A stretch of DNA of 64,000 nucleotides from Pseudonocardia hydrocarbonoxydans (lineage in GTDB: Bacteria; Actinomycetota; Actinomycetes; Mycobacteriales; Pseudonocardiaceae): the NCBI RefSeq assembly GCF_006539565.1, contig NZ_BJNG01000016.1:239456-303455 (forward strand), written 5' to 3'. This document shows positions 8,061 through 19,207 of the stretch, in pieces. Position numbers and translations under genes: made by a program. The notes beneath the pieces are model-generated. The model had not been told where the DNA came from and did not search any database. It worked only from the letters and a program-made list of their open reading frames with translations. How positions within the stretch are numbered: position 1 is the stretch's first letter; each line of letters starts with the position of its first letter.

Positions 8061-8657
8061 ATGACCACCACGTCCGACCGCCCGAGGCACAGCCAGCCCT
8101 GGTTGCACCAGCACGGTGTGGAGGTGCAGGCCTACGGCACCGTGCGGCAGTTCCCCCTCGGCCTGTCCGCGGACGCCCGCGGCTACTCGTGCCAGCGGGT
8201 CAACCGGATACTCGCCGACTCGCAGATCCTCTACGCGCACTACAAGAAGCACCACTGGCTGATGCGCGGGCCCACCTTCTACTCCCTGCACCTGCTGCTC
8301 GACAAGCACGCGGGCGAACAGCTGGTCATCATCGACTCGCTGGCCGAACGGGTGCAGAGCCTGGGCGGTGTCGCGGTGGGCGACCCGAGGCACGTCGCCG
8401 AGATCACCCGCATCCCCCGCGCCCCGGACGGTGTGGAGGCGGTCCCGGCGATGCTGTCGCGGCTGCTGGAGGGGCACGAGCAGATCCTCATCGACGCGCA
8501 CGACGCCGCCTCGCGGGTCGGTGCCCTGGGCGACGACGGCACGAACGACCTGTTGGTGTCCGAGGTCATCCGGACCGGCGAGCTGCAGGCCTGGTTCCTG
8601 GCCGAGCATCTGGTCGATACGCCACTGGTGCGCCTCGACGAGCGCGAGGGTCGGTGA
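8061..8657 (+). CDS. dps: Dps-family DNA-binding ferritin-like protein
   Basis: A 198-residue Dps/miniferritin. The ferroxidase signature is clear: HHWLMRGPTFYSLHLLLD followed by IDSLAERVQSLGG, which supply the His/Asp/Glu ligands at the dimer interface. Dps dodecamers oxidise and store Fe(II) with H2O2 and shield DNA. The N-terminal tail (about 50 residues before the first helix) and C-terminal tail are somewhat long, as in actinomycete Dps proteins. Its last 379 bases are overlapped on the opposite strand by the extended reading frame of the PucR-type regulator, an unusual arrangement. Confidence 0.88.
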   Translation: MTTTSDRPRHSQPWLHQHGVEVQAYGTVRQFPLGLSADARGYSCQRVNRILADSQILYAHYKKHHWLMRGPTFYSLHLLLDKHAGEQLVIIDSLAERVQSLGGVAVGDPRHVAEITRIPRAPDGVEAVPAMLSRLLEGHEQILIDAHDAASRVGALGDDGTNDLLVSEVIRTGELQAWFLAEHLVDTPLVRLDEREGR

Positions 8658-10375
8658 GGGCGGTCCCGGGTCAGTGGCTCGATCAGGATCTGCCAGGCCC
8701 GGGACGCCACGTGCAGGTTCAGCCGGCTCTCGACGGCGCCCAGGTCGTGGCCGGACAGGTCACGGATGCGGCGCAGCCGGTAGCGCAGGGTGCTGCGGTG
8801 GATGGTCAGTGCGCGTGCGGTGGCGTCGTAGTTGCCACCGCACTCGTAGTACTGCCACAGCGTGACGACCAGCTCGGACCGGTTCGCCGCGTCGTAGTCG
8901 ATGAGCGGCCCGAGCCACTCCCGGACGAACGCCCGCACCTCCCCGTCGCCCGCGCCGGCCGCGAGCAGCCGGTAGATCCCCAGCTCGTCGAAGGTGGTCG
9001 CGCCGCCGGGCCCCCCGGCCGCCACATTGACCTCGAGGGCGCGCACGGCCTCGGAGTACGACCGCGGGAGCTCCACCGGGTCCTCGCACGGCCGGCCCAC
9101 GCCGATCGACCCGTCCGCCGACCGCACCAGCGACGCCAGGGTGTCGTGCAGCTCCGCCCAGGGCGGGTGGCCGGCGGCGTCGTCCGGGCGCGGCACCACC
9201 AGCACCGCCGCGCCGCGGCGGCGGGTGGTCAGCAGGGCCGGCCCCAGCACCCTGGCCGCCGCCCGGCCGAGGGCGACGACCACGGCCTCGTCACGGACCG
9301 AGGCGGCCCACCGCGCGACGACCACCTGGTGCGGTCGGTGCAGGTCGTGCCCGATGGCCGCCGCCCGCGCCCAGGCGCTCTCGTTGTCCACCCCGTTGAG
9401 CAGGTCGTCGACGAGGTCCCGGCGCAGCCGCAGCTCGGTCTCGGCCAGCGCGCGCTGATGGGCCAGTTCCATGGCCAGCGCGACCGCGGCGTACTCCAGC
9501 GCGAACACGTCCCGCTCCCCCGCCCGCAGACCGGGGTCGACGAGACTGAGCACGCCCAGCACCTCGTCGCGCGGCTGGGCGACCGCCACGATCCGGTCGC
9601 GGTGCCGCATGGCCCGGCCGGTGCGCTGGATCCTGGTCAGCATGTCGGCCCGGATCCGTGGCTGCGGTCGCGGGTAGGTGCGCGGGCGACCCGGGCCGGC
9701 CCAGGCGAGCAGGTTGCCGAAGCGGTCCTCGACCACGACGGCCAGCCCGGTGAGGTCGTGCACCGCGTCGGCGACCCCGCCCGTACCGCCACCGAGGGCC
9801 GCCACCCGGGCGAGGACCTCGTGGATCCGCTGGCGCTTCTGCAGGTCCGTCACCGCGTTCTGGAGCTGCTCGTTGATGGACTCCAGCCGGGTGTTGAGCT
9901 CACCCAGCTCCGCGGAGCCGGCCTGCGCCCGACGGTGCAGGTCGGCCCTCACCAGCGCCGCCCCCGCCAAATGGGCCAGCGTCGCCAGCAGGAACCGCTG
10001 GCCGACCGGGGGCTCCCGGTCGGCCGAGACGACCAGGTAACCGGAATGCCCGGCGACCGCCCGCATCGGGAAGGCCCAGGACCACGCGGCCCCGGTCACC
10101 TCGACCTCGCCCTCCGCCCCGCCCAGCTCGATCAAGGGGACGATCAGGCTGCCGTCGCCGTCCGAGGTGCGCATCCCGGCCTCGTCCACCAGGTACGTGC
10201 CCCGCGCCCGGTAGGGGCCCAGAGCGCCGACCGAGCTGACCGCCAGGCGGAGGATGTCCGCCTCCTGCGTGCGGTCGAACATGACCATCGCCAGCGCGAA
10301 CATGCTGCACACGTTGGCCATCTGGGAGCGGAGCGCCGCCGCCTCCGGTCTGTCGCCCTCCGGCCGATCGTCCAT
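8279..10375 (-). CDS. PucR/CdaR-type transcriptional regulator with GAF-like N-terminus; atypically long 3' end
   Basis: Start ATG 10375 (MDDRPEGDRPE) has GAGGAG just upstream; an earlier ATG at 10582 lacks this. An N-terminal GAF-like sensory part is followed by a short coiled coil (about 195-235), a second sensory segment, and the diagnostic PucR C-terminal helix-turn-helix (YYECGGNYDATARAL, then RSTLRYRLRRI). Family members normally end about ten residues after NLHVASRAWQIL (near base 8660). Here no in-frame stop appears and the frame continues about 126 codons, of low-complexity Arg/Ser/Thr type, antisense to dps down to 8279. A lost stop, a frameshift or a sequencing error are all possible. 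Ligand and targets unknown; it is divergent from the heat-shock operon and may regulate it. Confidence 0.72.
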   Translation of the reverse strand: MDDRPEGDRPEAAALRSQMANVCSMFALAMVMFDRTQEADILRLAVSSVGALGPYRARGTYLVDEAGMRTSDGDGSLIVPLIELGGAEGEVEVTGAAWSWAFPMRAVAGHSGYLVVSADREPPVGQRFLLATLAHLAGAALVRADLHRRAQAGSAELGELNTRLESINEQLQNAVTDLQKRQRIHEVLARVAALGGGTGGVADAVHDLTGLAVVVEDRFGNLLAWAGPGRPRTYPRPQPRIRADMLTRIQRTGRAMRHRDRIVAVAQPRDEVLGVLSLVDPGLRAGERDVFALEYAAVALAMELAHQRALAETELRLRRDLVDDLLNGVDNESAWARAAAIGHDLHRPHQVVVARWAASVRDEAVVVALGRAAARVLGPALLTTRRRGAAVLVVPRPDDAAGHPPWAELHDTLASLVRSADGSIGVGRPCEDPVELPRSYSEAVRALEVNVAAGGPGGATTFDELGIYRLLAAGAGDGEVRAFVREWLGPLIDYDAANRSELVVTLWQYYECGGNYDATARALTIHRSTLRYRLRRIRDLSGHDLGAVESRLNLHVASRAWQILIEPLTRDRPHRPSRSSRRTSGVSTRCSARNQACSSPVRMTSDTNRSFVPSSPRAPTREAASCASMRICSCPSSSRDSIAGTASTPSGARGMRVISATCLGSPTATPPRLCTRSASESMMTSCSPACLSSSRCRE

Positions 10376-10847
10376 GGGGGCTCCTCGACCCACCGGCTGT
10401 CGCGGTTCCGGCCATCCGGCCGTCCCCGCCGGGACACTACTCCGCTCCGGCCGGGCGGGAGCCCGTCCAGCGGCGCGGCCGGACCACGGATCCGACGACG
10501 TCGGCGCGGGCCCGCACGGGCCACGGAGGTCCACCATCGTCGATCTCCCGTCGCCCCGCTGCTCGTCCGCCTGCCCGATCACCGTGGCGGTGATCAGGTC
10601 CGGACGGCGCGGGCCGCCCGGTACTAACCCGCCCGCTCCCGTTCACCCCACCAGGCCGGTCCTCGTCGCGGCGCGGTCCGCAGGCCGGGGCACCCCGGTC
10701 GGCCTGCCGGGCCGAGGTCCCGCACCGAGATTGCCTCTCCGGGACCGAATCGGAGCCGACGCGGCTTTGCCAACGTCATCACCCCGCCGACCGGGTCTGC
10801 ACCGACCCCACGCCGGCACCGGCACCCACGATCCCCTTGGAGTCCCC
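10376..10847. other. Intergenic control region between PucR-type gene and hsp20 operon
   Basis: These 472 bases carry no convincing gene. They separate the divergent PucR-type regulator and the hsp20-dnaK-clpB transcription unit and must contain at least one promoter for each direction. I looked for the HspR-type HAIR motif (CTTGAGT-N7-ACTCAAG) and for CIRCE (TTAGCACTC-N9-GAGTGCTAA) and found neither. The only clear symmetrical element is the inverted repeat at 10577-10595. Confidence 0.6.
10577..10595. promoter_or_regulatory. Perfect 8-bp inverted repeat upstream of hsp20 (possible operator)
   Basis: GATCACCG-TGG-CGGTGATC is a perfect dyad with 8-base arms and 3-base centre, about 250 bases upstream of the hsp20 start and about 200 upstream of the divergent regulator start. 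Symmetry and position fit a dimeric regulator binding site; which protein binds is unknown. Confidence 0.4.
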
Positions 10848-11249
10848 GTGGCGCTCATGCGATTCGACCCCTTCCGAGAGCTCGACCGGCTCGCCGAACG
10901 CACCATCCCCCCGCTCACCCGCACGATGCCGATGGAGGCCCTGCGCCGGGGCGACGAGTTCGCCGTGCACCTGGACCTGCCCGGGGTGAGCCGCGACGAC
11001 GTGGACATCACCGTCGAGAACAACGTGATCACCATCCGGGCCCGGCGCATGCCGCAGCGCACGGAGGGCGACGAGGTGATCGCCGACGAGCGGACCTATG
11101 GCGAGTTCAGCCGGCAGCTGTTCCTCGGCGACAACCTCGACCCCAGCGGCCTCGCCGCGGACCTCGCCGACGGCGTGCTCACCCTGCGCATCCCGGTCAG
11201 CGAGGCCAGCAAGCCCCGGCGGGTCGCACTCGCCTCGTCCTCCCAGTAG
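10848..11249 (+). CDS. Small heat-shock protein Hsp20/alpha-crystallin
   Basis: A 133-residue small heat-shock chaperone that holds unfolding proteins for later refolding by DnaK/ClpB. The alpha-crystallin domain runs from about residue 35 (FAVHLDLPGVSRDDVDITVE) to the A-x-x-x-n-G-v-L-like motif DLADGVLTLRIPV. I chose GTG 10848 because GGAG sits five bases before it; the in-frame ATG at 10857 is too far from that site. It is the first gene of a long stress operon and lies 61 bases before the next gene. Confidence 0.92.
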   Translation: MALMRFDPFRELDRLAERTIPPLTRTMPMEALRRGDEFAVHLDLPGVSRDDVDITVENNVITIRARRMPQRTEGDEVIADERTYGEFSRQLFLGDNLDPSGLAADLADGVLTLRIPVSEASKPRRVALASSSQ

Positions 11250-11310
11250 ACGCCTGGCGCGGCCGCGTGCGGACCATCGCGGCCGGGCCCCCCGGATCGG
11301 AGATCACACC

Positions 11311-11841
11311 ATGACCGAACAGTCCATCCCCGTCGCCGACGGCCAACCGGCCGGCCGCAGCGCCGTGGACGACGCGAAGCGCCCGTCGCGGACCGACGTG
11401 GCCCGGTACCCCGCTCGCCGGCGGATCGCGACCTTCGACGACTACCGGGAGGCCGAGCGGGCCGTCGAGCGGCTCACCTCCCGCGGGTTCCCCGTGGAGC
11501 GGGCCGCGATCGTCGGCCGTGACATGCGGTGGGTCGAACAGATCACCGGGCGGCTGACCCTGCTCTCCGCCACCTGGCGCGGGGCGCTGGCCGGCGCGCT
11601 GCCCGGTGCCCTGATCGGCTGGATCTTCGGCCTGTTCTCCTGGGTCGACCCGCTGATCGGAGCGCTGCTGGTCGCGCTCTACGGCCTGATCTTCGGTGCC
11701 CTCCTCGGCGCGGTCATGGGCGCGGTCACCTACGCCCTGCAGCGCGGCAGGCGCGACTTCGCCTCCGTGGCGGTCCTGCAGGCCCAGCACTTCGACCTGC
11801 TCGTCGACGACGCCGCCCGACTGCTCGACCGGGGGGTGTGA
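11311..11841 (+). CDS. General stress protein-like membrane protein (YflT/GSP17M-like)
   Basis: A 176-residue protein. The middle part (RRRIATFDDYREAERAVERL, then GFPVERAAIVGRDMRWVEQITG) is the N-terminal pattern of YflT/general-stress-protein-17M family proteins, followed by a glycine-rich double membrane hairpin (about 95-145) and a short C-terminal cytosolic region. The N-terminal 35 residues are hydrophilic and unconserved. Its function is unknown; a membrane-associated stress role is inferred from the family and its place between hsp20 and dnaK. Only 3 bases separate it from dnaK. Confidence 0.75.
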   Translation: MTEQSIPVADGQPAGRSAVDDAKRPSRTDVARYPARRRIATFDDYREAERAVERLTSRGFPVERAAIVGRDMRWVEQITGRLTLLSATWRGALAGALPGALIGWIFGLFSWVDPLIGALLVALYGLIFGALLGAVMGAVTYALQRGRRDFASVAVLQAQHFDLLVDDAARLLDRGV

Positions 11842-11844
11842 CCC

Positions 11845-13737
11845 GTGGCCCGAGCCGCCGGCATCGACCTCGGCACCACCAACTCCGTCATCGCCGCCTG
11901 GGAGAGCGGGCAGTCCGACGTCGTCCCCAACGCCGAGGGCACCCGCACCACGCCTTCGGTCGTCGCGTTCACCGAGGACGGCGAGCGGCTGGTCGGCCAG
12001 CTCGCCCGCCGCCAGGCGATCCTCAACCCCAAGGGCACGATCTCCTCGGTCAAGCGGTTCATCGGACGCAAGTTCGCCGAGGTCGAGCAGGAGGCCCGGC
12101 AGGTCCCCTACGACGTCGTGCCGGACGAGAACGGCAACGCGCGGATCGAGGTGCGGGGCAAGCTGTACGCGCCCGAGGAGATCAGCGCGATGATCCTGCG
12201 CAAGCTGGCCGACGACGCCGGCCGCAGCCTCGGGGAGAAGGTGACCGAGGTCGTCATCACCGTCCCGGCGTACTTCAACGACGCCCAGCGCACCGCGACC
12301 AGGGACGCGGGGCGGATCGCCGGGCTCGAGGTGCTGCGGATCATCAACGAGCCGACGGCGGCGGCGCTGGCCTACGGGATGGACAAGCAGGAGCACGAGA
12401 CCGTGCTCGTCTACGACCTCGGCGGCGGCACGTTCGACGTCAGCCTGCTCGACGTCGGCGACGGGGTGGTCGAGGTGCGGTCCACCGCGGGCGACACCCA
12501 CCTGGGCGGCGACGACTTCGACCGCCGGATCGTGGACCACCTCGCCGACCGGTTCCAGAAGGACAACGGCATCGACCTGCGGGCCGATGCGCAGGCCCTG
12601 CAACGGCTGTTCGAGGCCGCGGAGAAGGCCAAGGTCGAGCTCAGCTCGGTCACCCAGACGCAGGTCAGCCTGCCGTTCGTGACCGCGGACGCGACCGGGC
12701 CCAAGCACCTCACGACCTCGCTGATGCGCTCGACCTTCGAGGAGCTCATCGCCGACCTGCTCGAACGGACCATGGGCCCGCTGAAGCAGGCGATGAGCGA
12801 CGCCAAGGTGAGCCCGGCCGACATCGACCAGGTCATCCTGGTCGGCGGCTCGACGCGGGTCCCGGCGGTGCAGAACCTGGTCCGGCGGCTGACCGGCGGG
12901 CGGGACCCGAACATGACGGTCAACCCCGACGAGGTGGTGGCCGTCGGCGCCGGGATCCAGGCGGGGGTGCTGAAGGGCGACGTCTCCGACGTGCTGCTGC
13001 TCGACGTGACCCCGCTGTCGCTGGGTGTGGAGACCCAGGGCGGGGTGATGACCCGGATCGTGGACCGCAACACGACCGTGCCGGTGCGCCGCAGCGAGAC
13101 CTTCTCCACCGCGGCGGACGACCAGCCCGCGGTGGACGTGGTGGTGCTGCAGGGCGAGCGCGAACGCGCGGCGGACAACCGGGTGCTCGGGCGGTTCCAG
13201 CTCGGCGACATCCGGCCGGCGCCGCGGGGCGAGCCGCAGGTCGAGGTGACCTTCGACATCGACGCCAACGGCATCCTCAACGTCACCGCCCGCGACCAGG
13301 ACACCGGCCGGGAGCAGCGGATCACGATCTCCGAGAGCTCCAACCTGGACACCTCCGACGTCGAGCAGATGGTCGCCGAGGCCGAGCAGAACCGGTCCGC
13401 CGACCAGAGGCTGCGCCAGGAGGTCGACGCCCGCAACGAGCTCGACTCGCTGACCTACCAGGCCCAGCGCCTGCTGGACGAGCTCGGCGACGCCGTCCCC
13501 GCGCACGAGCGGTCCCGGGCGGAGCTCCTGATCACCGACGCGCGGCAGGCCGTCGGCGAGCAGGCCCCGGTCGACCGGGTCCGGGAGCTGACCACCGAGC
13601 TGCAGAGCGTGCTCGGCGGGCTGCAGGCCCAGCGCGGCGGTGGCGGTCCGGGCGCGGGCACCGACCCCGGGGACACCGCGGACACCGGTGACGCCATGGA
13701 CGAGGACGTGATCGACGCCGAGTTCGACCGGGCCTGA
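11845..13737 (+). CDS. dnaK: Molecular chaperone DnaK (Hsp70)
   Basis: A 630-residue Hsp70 starting at GTG 11845. The ATPase domain shows the phosphate-1 loop [10 protein letters not shown] (5-14), the phosphate-2 loop [10 protein letters not shown] (about 190-199) and [10 protein letters not shown] (about 333). The substrate-binding domain begins near [13 protein letters not shown], and a Gly/Asp-rich tail ends the protein. It binds and releases exposed hydrophobic segments in an ATP cycle driven by DnaJ and GrpE, both encoded directly downstream. The gene arrangement with clpB and a CbpM-type modulator suggests a stress-dedicated paralogue, with another dnaK likely elsewhere; that is an inference. 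Confidence 0.96.
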   Translation: MARAAGIDLGTTNSVIAAWESGQSDVVPNAEGTRTTPSVVAFTEDGERLVGQLARRQAILNPKGTISSVKRFIGRKFAEVEQEARQVPYDVVPDENGNARIEVRGKLYAPEEISAMILRKLADDAGRSLGEKVTEVVITVPAYFNDAQRTATRDAGRIAGLEVLRIINEPTAAALAYGMDKQEHETVLVYDLGGGTFDVSLLDVGDGVVEVRSTAGDTHLGGDDFDRRIVDHLADRFQKDNGIDLRADAQALQRLFEAAEKAKVELSSVTQTQVSLPFVTADATGPKHLTTSLMRSTFEELIADLLERTMGPLKQAMSDAKVSPADIDQVILVGGSTRVPAVQNLVRRLTGGRDPNMTVNPDEVVAVGAGIQAGVLKGDVSDVLLLDVTPLSLGVETQGGVMTRIVDRNTTVPVRRSETFSTAADDQPAVDVVVLQGERERAADNRVLGRFQLGDIRPAPRGEPQVEVTFDIDANGILNVTARDQDTGREQRITISESSNLDTSDVEQMVAEAEQNRSADQRLRQEVDARNELDSLTYQAQRLLDELGDAVPAHERSRAELLITDARQAVGEQAPVDRVRELTTELQSVLGGLQAQRGGGGPGAGTDPGDTADTGDAMDEDVIDAEFDRA

Positions 13738-13769
13738 CCACCACCCGGAGCCGACCCGAGAGGACACCG

Positions 13770-14285
13770 ATGAGCGTCCCACCAGTGGACGACCACGACA
13801 CCACGAGCGGCACCGGTGTCGACACCGAGGAGGCGACCGCCGCCGCCGTTCCGGAGATCGACGTCGAGGACCGGTGGCGGCGGGCGGTGGCCGATCTCGA
13901 CAACGTCCGCAAGCGCCACGCCCGCGACGTGGCCCGGGAACGGGCCACCGAGCGGGCGCGGGTGGCCGCGGCGTTCCTGCCCGTGCTGGACACGATCGAC
14001 ATGGCGCTGGCCCACGCCGACGCCGATCCGTCCGCCATCGTGGCGGGGGTCCGGGCCGTGCGGGAACAGGCGCTGGCCGTGCTCGCCGGCCTGGGCTACC
14101 CGCGGCAGGACGACGTCGGCGTCCCGTTCGACCCGCTCCGCCACGAGGTCGTCGCGGTCGTCAGCCCGCAGGAGGCCGGGCAGCCCGCCGGGTCGGTCGC
14201 CGCCGTGCTGCGGCCGGGCTACGGCGAACCCGAGCGGCAGCTGCGACCCGCGGCCGTCACCGTGGCCGACGGGTCGGGGCGGTAG
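13770..14285 (+). CDS. grpE: GrpE nucleotide-exchange factor
   Basis: A 171-residue GrpE. The long dimerising helix includes DRWRRAVADLDNVRKRHARD and the C-terminal beta domain contains PFDPLRHEVVAVV followed by VLRPGYGEPERQLRPAAVTVA, the region that contacts DnaK and opens its nucleotide site. The N-terminal acidic Asp/Thr-rich tail of about 35 residues is typical. It lies 32 bases after dnaK and 2 bases before dnaJ, consistent with a single transcript. Confidence 0.93.
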   Translation: MSVPPVDDHDTTSGTGVDTEEATAAAVPEIDVEDRWRRAVADLDNVRKRHARDVARERATERARVAAAFLPVLDTIDMALAHADADPSAIVAGVRAVREQALAVLAGLGYPRQDDVGVPFDPLRHEVVAVVSPQEAGQPAGSVAAVLRPGYGEPERQLRPAAVTVADGSGR

Positions 14286-14287
14286 CC

Positions 14288-15292
14288 GTGGCGCGGGACT
14301 ACTACGAGGTGCTCGGTGTCGGTCGCGACGCGGGCCCGGAGGAGATCCAGGCCGCGTACCGGCGGCAGGCCAGGGCCAACCACCCCGACGTGAACCGGGA
14401 CCCGGCGGCCGAGGACCGGTTCAAGGAGGTCAACGACGCCTACCACGTGCTGTCGGACCCGTCGGCGCGCCGCCGCTACGACCGATTCGGCGACGACTTC
14501 CGGCGGGTGCCCGAGGACTGGGAGGACCGGGTGTCACGGACGGGGGGCCGCGGTGCCCCCCGCGGGTCCCGGGACGGCGGCTTCTCCGGCTTCGGGGACG
14601 TCGGCGTCACCGACTTCGGTGCCACCGACTTCGGCGACGGGGTCGGGGTCGACCTGGAGGACCTGCTGGGCGGGTTGTTCGGCCGGGGCCGGGCCGCCCG
14701 GGCGACCGGTGGCGCCGACCAGCAGGCCGAGCTCCCGCTGACCGTCGAGGAGGCCTACCGCGGCGGACGGCGGGAGGTGCAGCTCTCGGGCACCTCCGGC
14801 CCGCGCACCTACACCGTGACGATCCCCGCGGGCGTCGTCGACGGGCAGCGCATCCGGCTGGCCGGCGAGGGCGGCCGCGGCCTGGGTGGCGGCGCGGCGG
14901 GCGACCTCTACCTGGTCGTCCGGATCCTCCCGCACGAGCGCTACCGGCTCGTCGGCCGGGACGTCGTCGTGCGGCTGCCGGTGAGCCCGTGGGAGGCCGC
15001 GCTGGGCGCGACGGTGCCGGTGACCACCCCGGGCGGCGAGGTCGAGGTGACCGTGCCGTCGGGCTCCTCGACCGGGCGGCAGGTGCGCGTGCGCGGCGAG
15101 GGCATGCCCGGCCGGCGGGGTGCCCGCGGTGACCTCGTCGCCGAGGTCGCCGTGATGGTCCCGCCCCGGCTCACCGCGCGTGAGCGTGAGCTGTTCACCG
15201 AGCTGGCCGACGTGTCGGCCTTCGACCCGCGACGGGAACCCACCCGCGAGGGAAGCCACGGCCGACGGCGACGGAAGGCGGCGGCGTCATGA
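14288..15292 (+). CDS. DnaJ-type co-chaperone without zinc finger (CbpA-like)
   Basis: A 334-residue J-protein starting at GTG 14288. The J domain (1-70) has ARDYYEVLGV and the catalytic HPD (RANHPDVNRD); a Gly/Phe/Asp-rich linker follows (GFSGFGDVGVTDFGATDFG), then two C-terminal substrate-binding domains (YTVTIPAGVVDGQRIRLAGEG). The CxxCxGxG zinc-finger repeats of DnaJ are absent, so this is a class B/CbpA-type protein. It would load clients on the adjacent DnaK and stimulate ATP hydrolysis. The next gene encodes a CbpM-like modulator and overlaps its stop by ATGA. Confidence 0.92.
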   Translation: MARDYYEVLGVGRDAGPEEIQAAYRRQARANHPDVNRDPAAEDRFKEVNDAYHVLSDPSARRRYDRFGDDFRRVPEDWEDRVSRTGGRGAPRGSRDGGFSGFGDVGVTDFGATDFGDGVGVDLEDLLGGLFGRGRAARATGGADQQAELPLTVEEAYRGGRREVQLSGTSGPRTYTVTIPAGVVDGQRIRLAGEGGRGLGGGAAGDLYLVVRILPHERYRLVGRDVVVRLPVSPWEAALGATVPVTTPGGEVEVTVPSGSSTGRQVRVRGEGMPGRRGARGDLVAEVAVMVPPRLTARERELFTELADVSAFDPRREPTREGSHGRRRRKAAAS

Positions 15293-15614
15293 CGGTCCAT
15301 CCCCTCCTGGTCCGGCCGGGCCGGCCGCTGAGCCAGGCCGAGTTCGCCCGCCGCAGCGGGCTGCACCCCGAGCAGCTGCACCGCCTGTTCGCGCTCGGCC
15401 TGCTGCGGGCGGTCCCCGACGCCGACGGTGGGCTGGCGTTCCCCCTCGGCGAGCTCGCCGAGGTCCGCCGGATCGAGCGGCTGCGCGCCGAGCTGCCGGT
15501 CAACTACGCCGCAGTGGGCCTGATCGTCGAGCTGCTCGACCGGATCGGCCGTCTCGAATCGGCGCTGCGCATGCAGCGCGCCGCGCAGGAAGCGACCCGG
15601 AGGTGGATCTCCTG

Positions 15615-15615
<1 letters not shown>
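15289..15615 (+). CDS. cbpM: Chaperone modulator CbpM-like (MerR-related) protein
   Basis: A 108-residue MerR-like helical protein. The N-terminal helix-turn-helix-like part (LSQAEFARRSGLHPEQLHRL) and the distinctive LRAELPVNYAAVGLIVELL match CbpM, which binds the J domain of CbpA and inhibits it. In mycobacteria and streptomycetes this position after dnaJ is usually taken by the HspR repressor; the RRYS-type wing and longer length of HspR are missing here. It overlaps dnaJ by ATGA and clpB by TGATG. Role as a J-protein modulator rather than a repressor is inferred from sequence type. Confidence 0.72.
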
Positions 15616-18244
<2,629 letters not shown>

Positions 18245-18248
<4 letters not shown>

Positions 18249-18286
18249 CCGCCGACGTGCTCGTTCCCGCGGAGGCGGCGTCGTGA
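18245..18286 (+). CDS. 13-codon leader ORF 1 upstream of thioredoxin gene
   Basis: ATG at 18245 overlaps the clpB stop (ATGA) and opens a 13-residue ORF, MTADVLVPAEAAS, ending with TGA at 18284-18286. Its first five codons are the same as those of the thioredoxin gene. It is most simply explained as the original thioredoxin start region, cut off from the body of the gene by a frame-changing 38-bp duplication. Whether the peptide itself matters is unknown; it could keep ribosomes moving from clpB into the downstream gene by reinitiation. Confidence 0.45.
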
Positions 18287-18335
18287 CCGCCGACGTGCTC
18301 GTTCCCGCGGAGGCGGCGTCGTGACCGCCGACGTG
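18246..18335 (+). repeat. 38-bp tandem repeat carrying ribosome site and start codon (2 full copies plus 14 bases)
   Basis: The unit at 18246-18283 is repeated exactly at 18284-18321, and the first 14 bases recur at 18322-18335, where the thioredoxin coding sequence continues. Each unit holds GGAGG about eight bases before a GTG. The unit is not a multiple of three, so each copy ends with an in-frame TGA overlapping the next GTG. Confidence 0.9.
18283..18324 (+). CDS. 13-codon leader ORF 2 upstream of thioredoxin gene
   Basis: GTG at 18283 overlaps the stop of leader ORF 1 and encodes an identical 13-residue peptide, ending with TGA at 18322-18324, which in turn overlaps the GTG start (18321) of the thioredoxin gene. 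GGAGG at about 18271-18275 is its ribosome site. Together with ORF 1 it forms a chain of GTGA/ATGA stop-start couplings. Confidence 0.45.
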   Translation: MTADVLVPAEAAS

Positions 18336-18797
18336 GCCGTGCGCCGGCCCGTCGTCACCTGCCCGCACTGCGGCACGCGCAACCGGGTGCCGTCGGTGGC
18401 CGAGGGGTTCCCCCGGTGCGGCAGCTGCCACAACCCGCTGCCCTGGATCGCCGAGGCCGGCGACGACGACTTCGCCGCCGTCGCCGAGCAACCGTCGATC
18501 CCGGTGCTGGTGGATCTCTGGGCGACCTGGTGCGGTCCGTGCCGCATGGTCAGCCCCGTCCTGGAGCAGCTGGCCGTCGAACGGGCCGGCGTGATCAAGC
18601 TCGTGAAGGTCGACATCGACCGGGCCCCGGAGCTCAGCCGGCGGTTCCAGGTCCAGGCGGTGCCCACGCTGCTGGTGCTGCGCGGCGGGGAGATCGCCGC
18701 CCGGCAGGCCGGGGCCGCCCCGGTGGCGATGCTGCGCCGCTGGCTGGACGACGCCCTCGCCGAACCCCGACCCCCGGAAGAGAAGGAGCAGTCATGA
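18321..18797 (+). CDS. Thioredoxin with N-terminal zinc ribbon (thioredoxin-2/TrxC-like)
   Basis: A 158-residue thioredoxin. An N-terminal zinc ribbon has Cys14/Cys17 (CPHC) and Cys33/Cys36 (CGSC); the thioredoxin fold carries the active site WCGPC with Cys71 and Cys74 and the cis-Pro segment AVPTLLVLRGG. This TrxC-type architecture is linked to oxidative stress and disulfide reduction in the cytoplasm. GTG 18321 is chosen because the nearest GGAGG (18309-18313) precedes it by seven bases and its first codons are the ones repeated upstream. It overlaps the next gene by ATGA. Its usual reductase would be a TrxB; the flavoprotein two genes downstream lacks the needed CxxC. Confidence 0.9.
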   Translation: MTADVAVRRPVVTCPHCGTRNRVPSVAEGFPRCGSCHNPLPWIAEAGDDDFAAVAEQPSIPVLVDLWATWCGPCRMVSPVLEQLAVERAGVIKLVKVDIDRAPELSRRFQVQAVPTLLVLRGGEIAARQAGAAPVAMLRRWLDDALAEPRPPEEKEQS

Positions 18798-19207
18798 ACG
18801 CGCGCGACCTCACCTGGCAGCTGCCGTTACGGCTGACGGCAGGCACGTACATCGTGGACTCCGGCCTGCACAAGTGGAATCCCGACGAGGAGACGGCGAA
18901 ACAGCTGCACGGCTTCGCCGCCGGCACCTACCCGTTCCTGGGCGCCGTCCCGCCGGTCACCTTCAGCAAGGCGCTGGCCGCGGGCGAGACCCTCCTCGGG
19001 GCCGCGCTGCTCGTCCCGGCCGTCCCGGCCCGGCTGGCCGGCCTCGGGTTGCTCGGGTTCGGGGCCGGGCTGCTCGGCCTGTACGCGAAGACCCCCGGGA
19101 TGCGCAGGCCCGGGACGCCCTTCCCCACCCAGGACGGCGTCTCGCTGGCCAAGGACTCCTGGCTGGTGGCCATCGGAGCGGCGCTGGTGCTGGGAGACCG
19201 CCGGTGA
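18794..19207 (+). CDS. DoxX-like small membrane protein
   Basis: A 137-residue protein with hydrophobic segments near 10-20, 50-70, 75-100 and 120-135. An N-terminal LRLTAGTYIVDSGLHKW and a glycine/leucine-rich second helix resemble DoxX-type four-helix membrane proteins, some of which associate with thioredoxin-like or superoxide-dismutase partners in mycobacteria. Translation is coupled to thioredoxin (ATGA) and to the zinc-finger gene (GTGA). Its function is unknown; location suggests a membrane redox role. Confidence 0.62.
   Translation: MNARDLTWQLPLRLTAGTYIVDSGLHKWNPDEETAKQLHGFAAGTYPFLGAVPPVTFSKALAAGETLLGAALLVPAVPARLAGLGLLGFGAGLLGLYAKTPGMRRPGTPFPTQDGVSLAKDSWLVAIGAALVLGDRR

Noticed and set aside
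10376..10847. HspR (HAIR) or HrcA (CIRCE) operator for the heat-shock operon
   Set aside because: Neither consensus could be found on reading both strands of the spacer; only an unrelated 8-base dyad is present.
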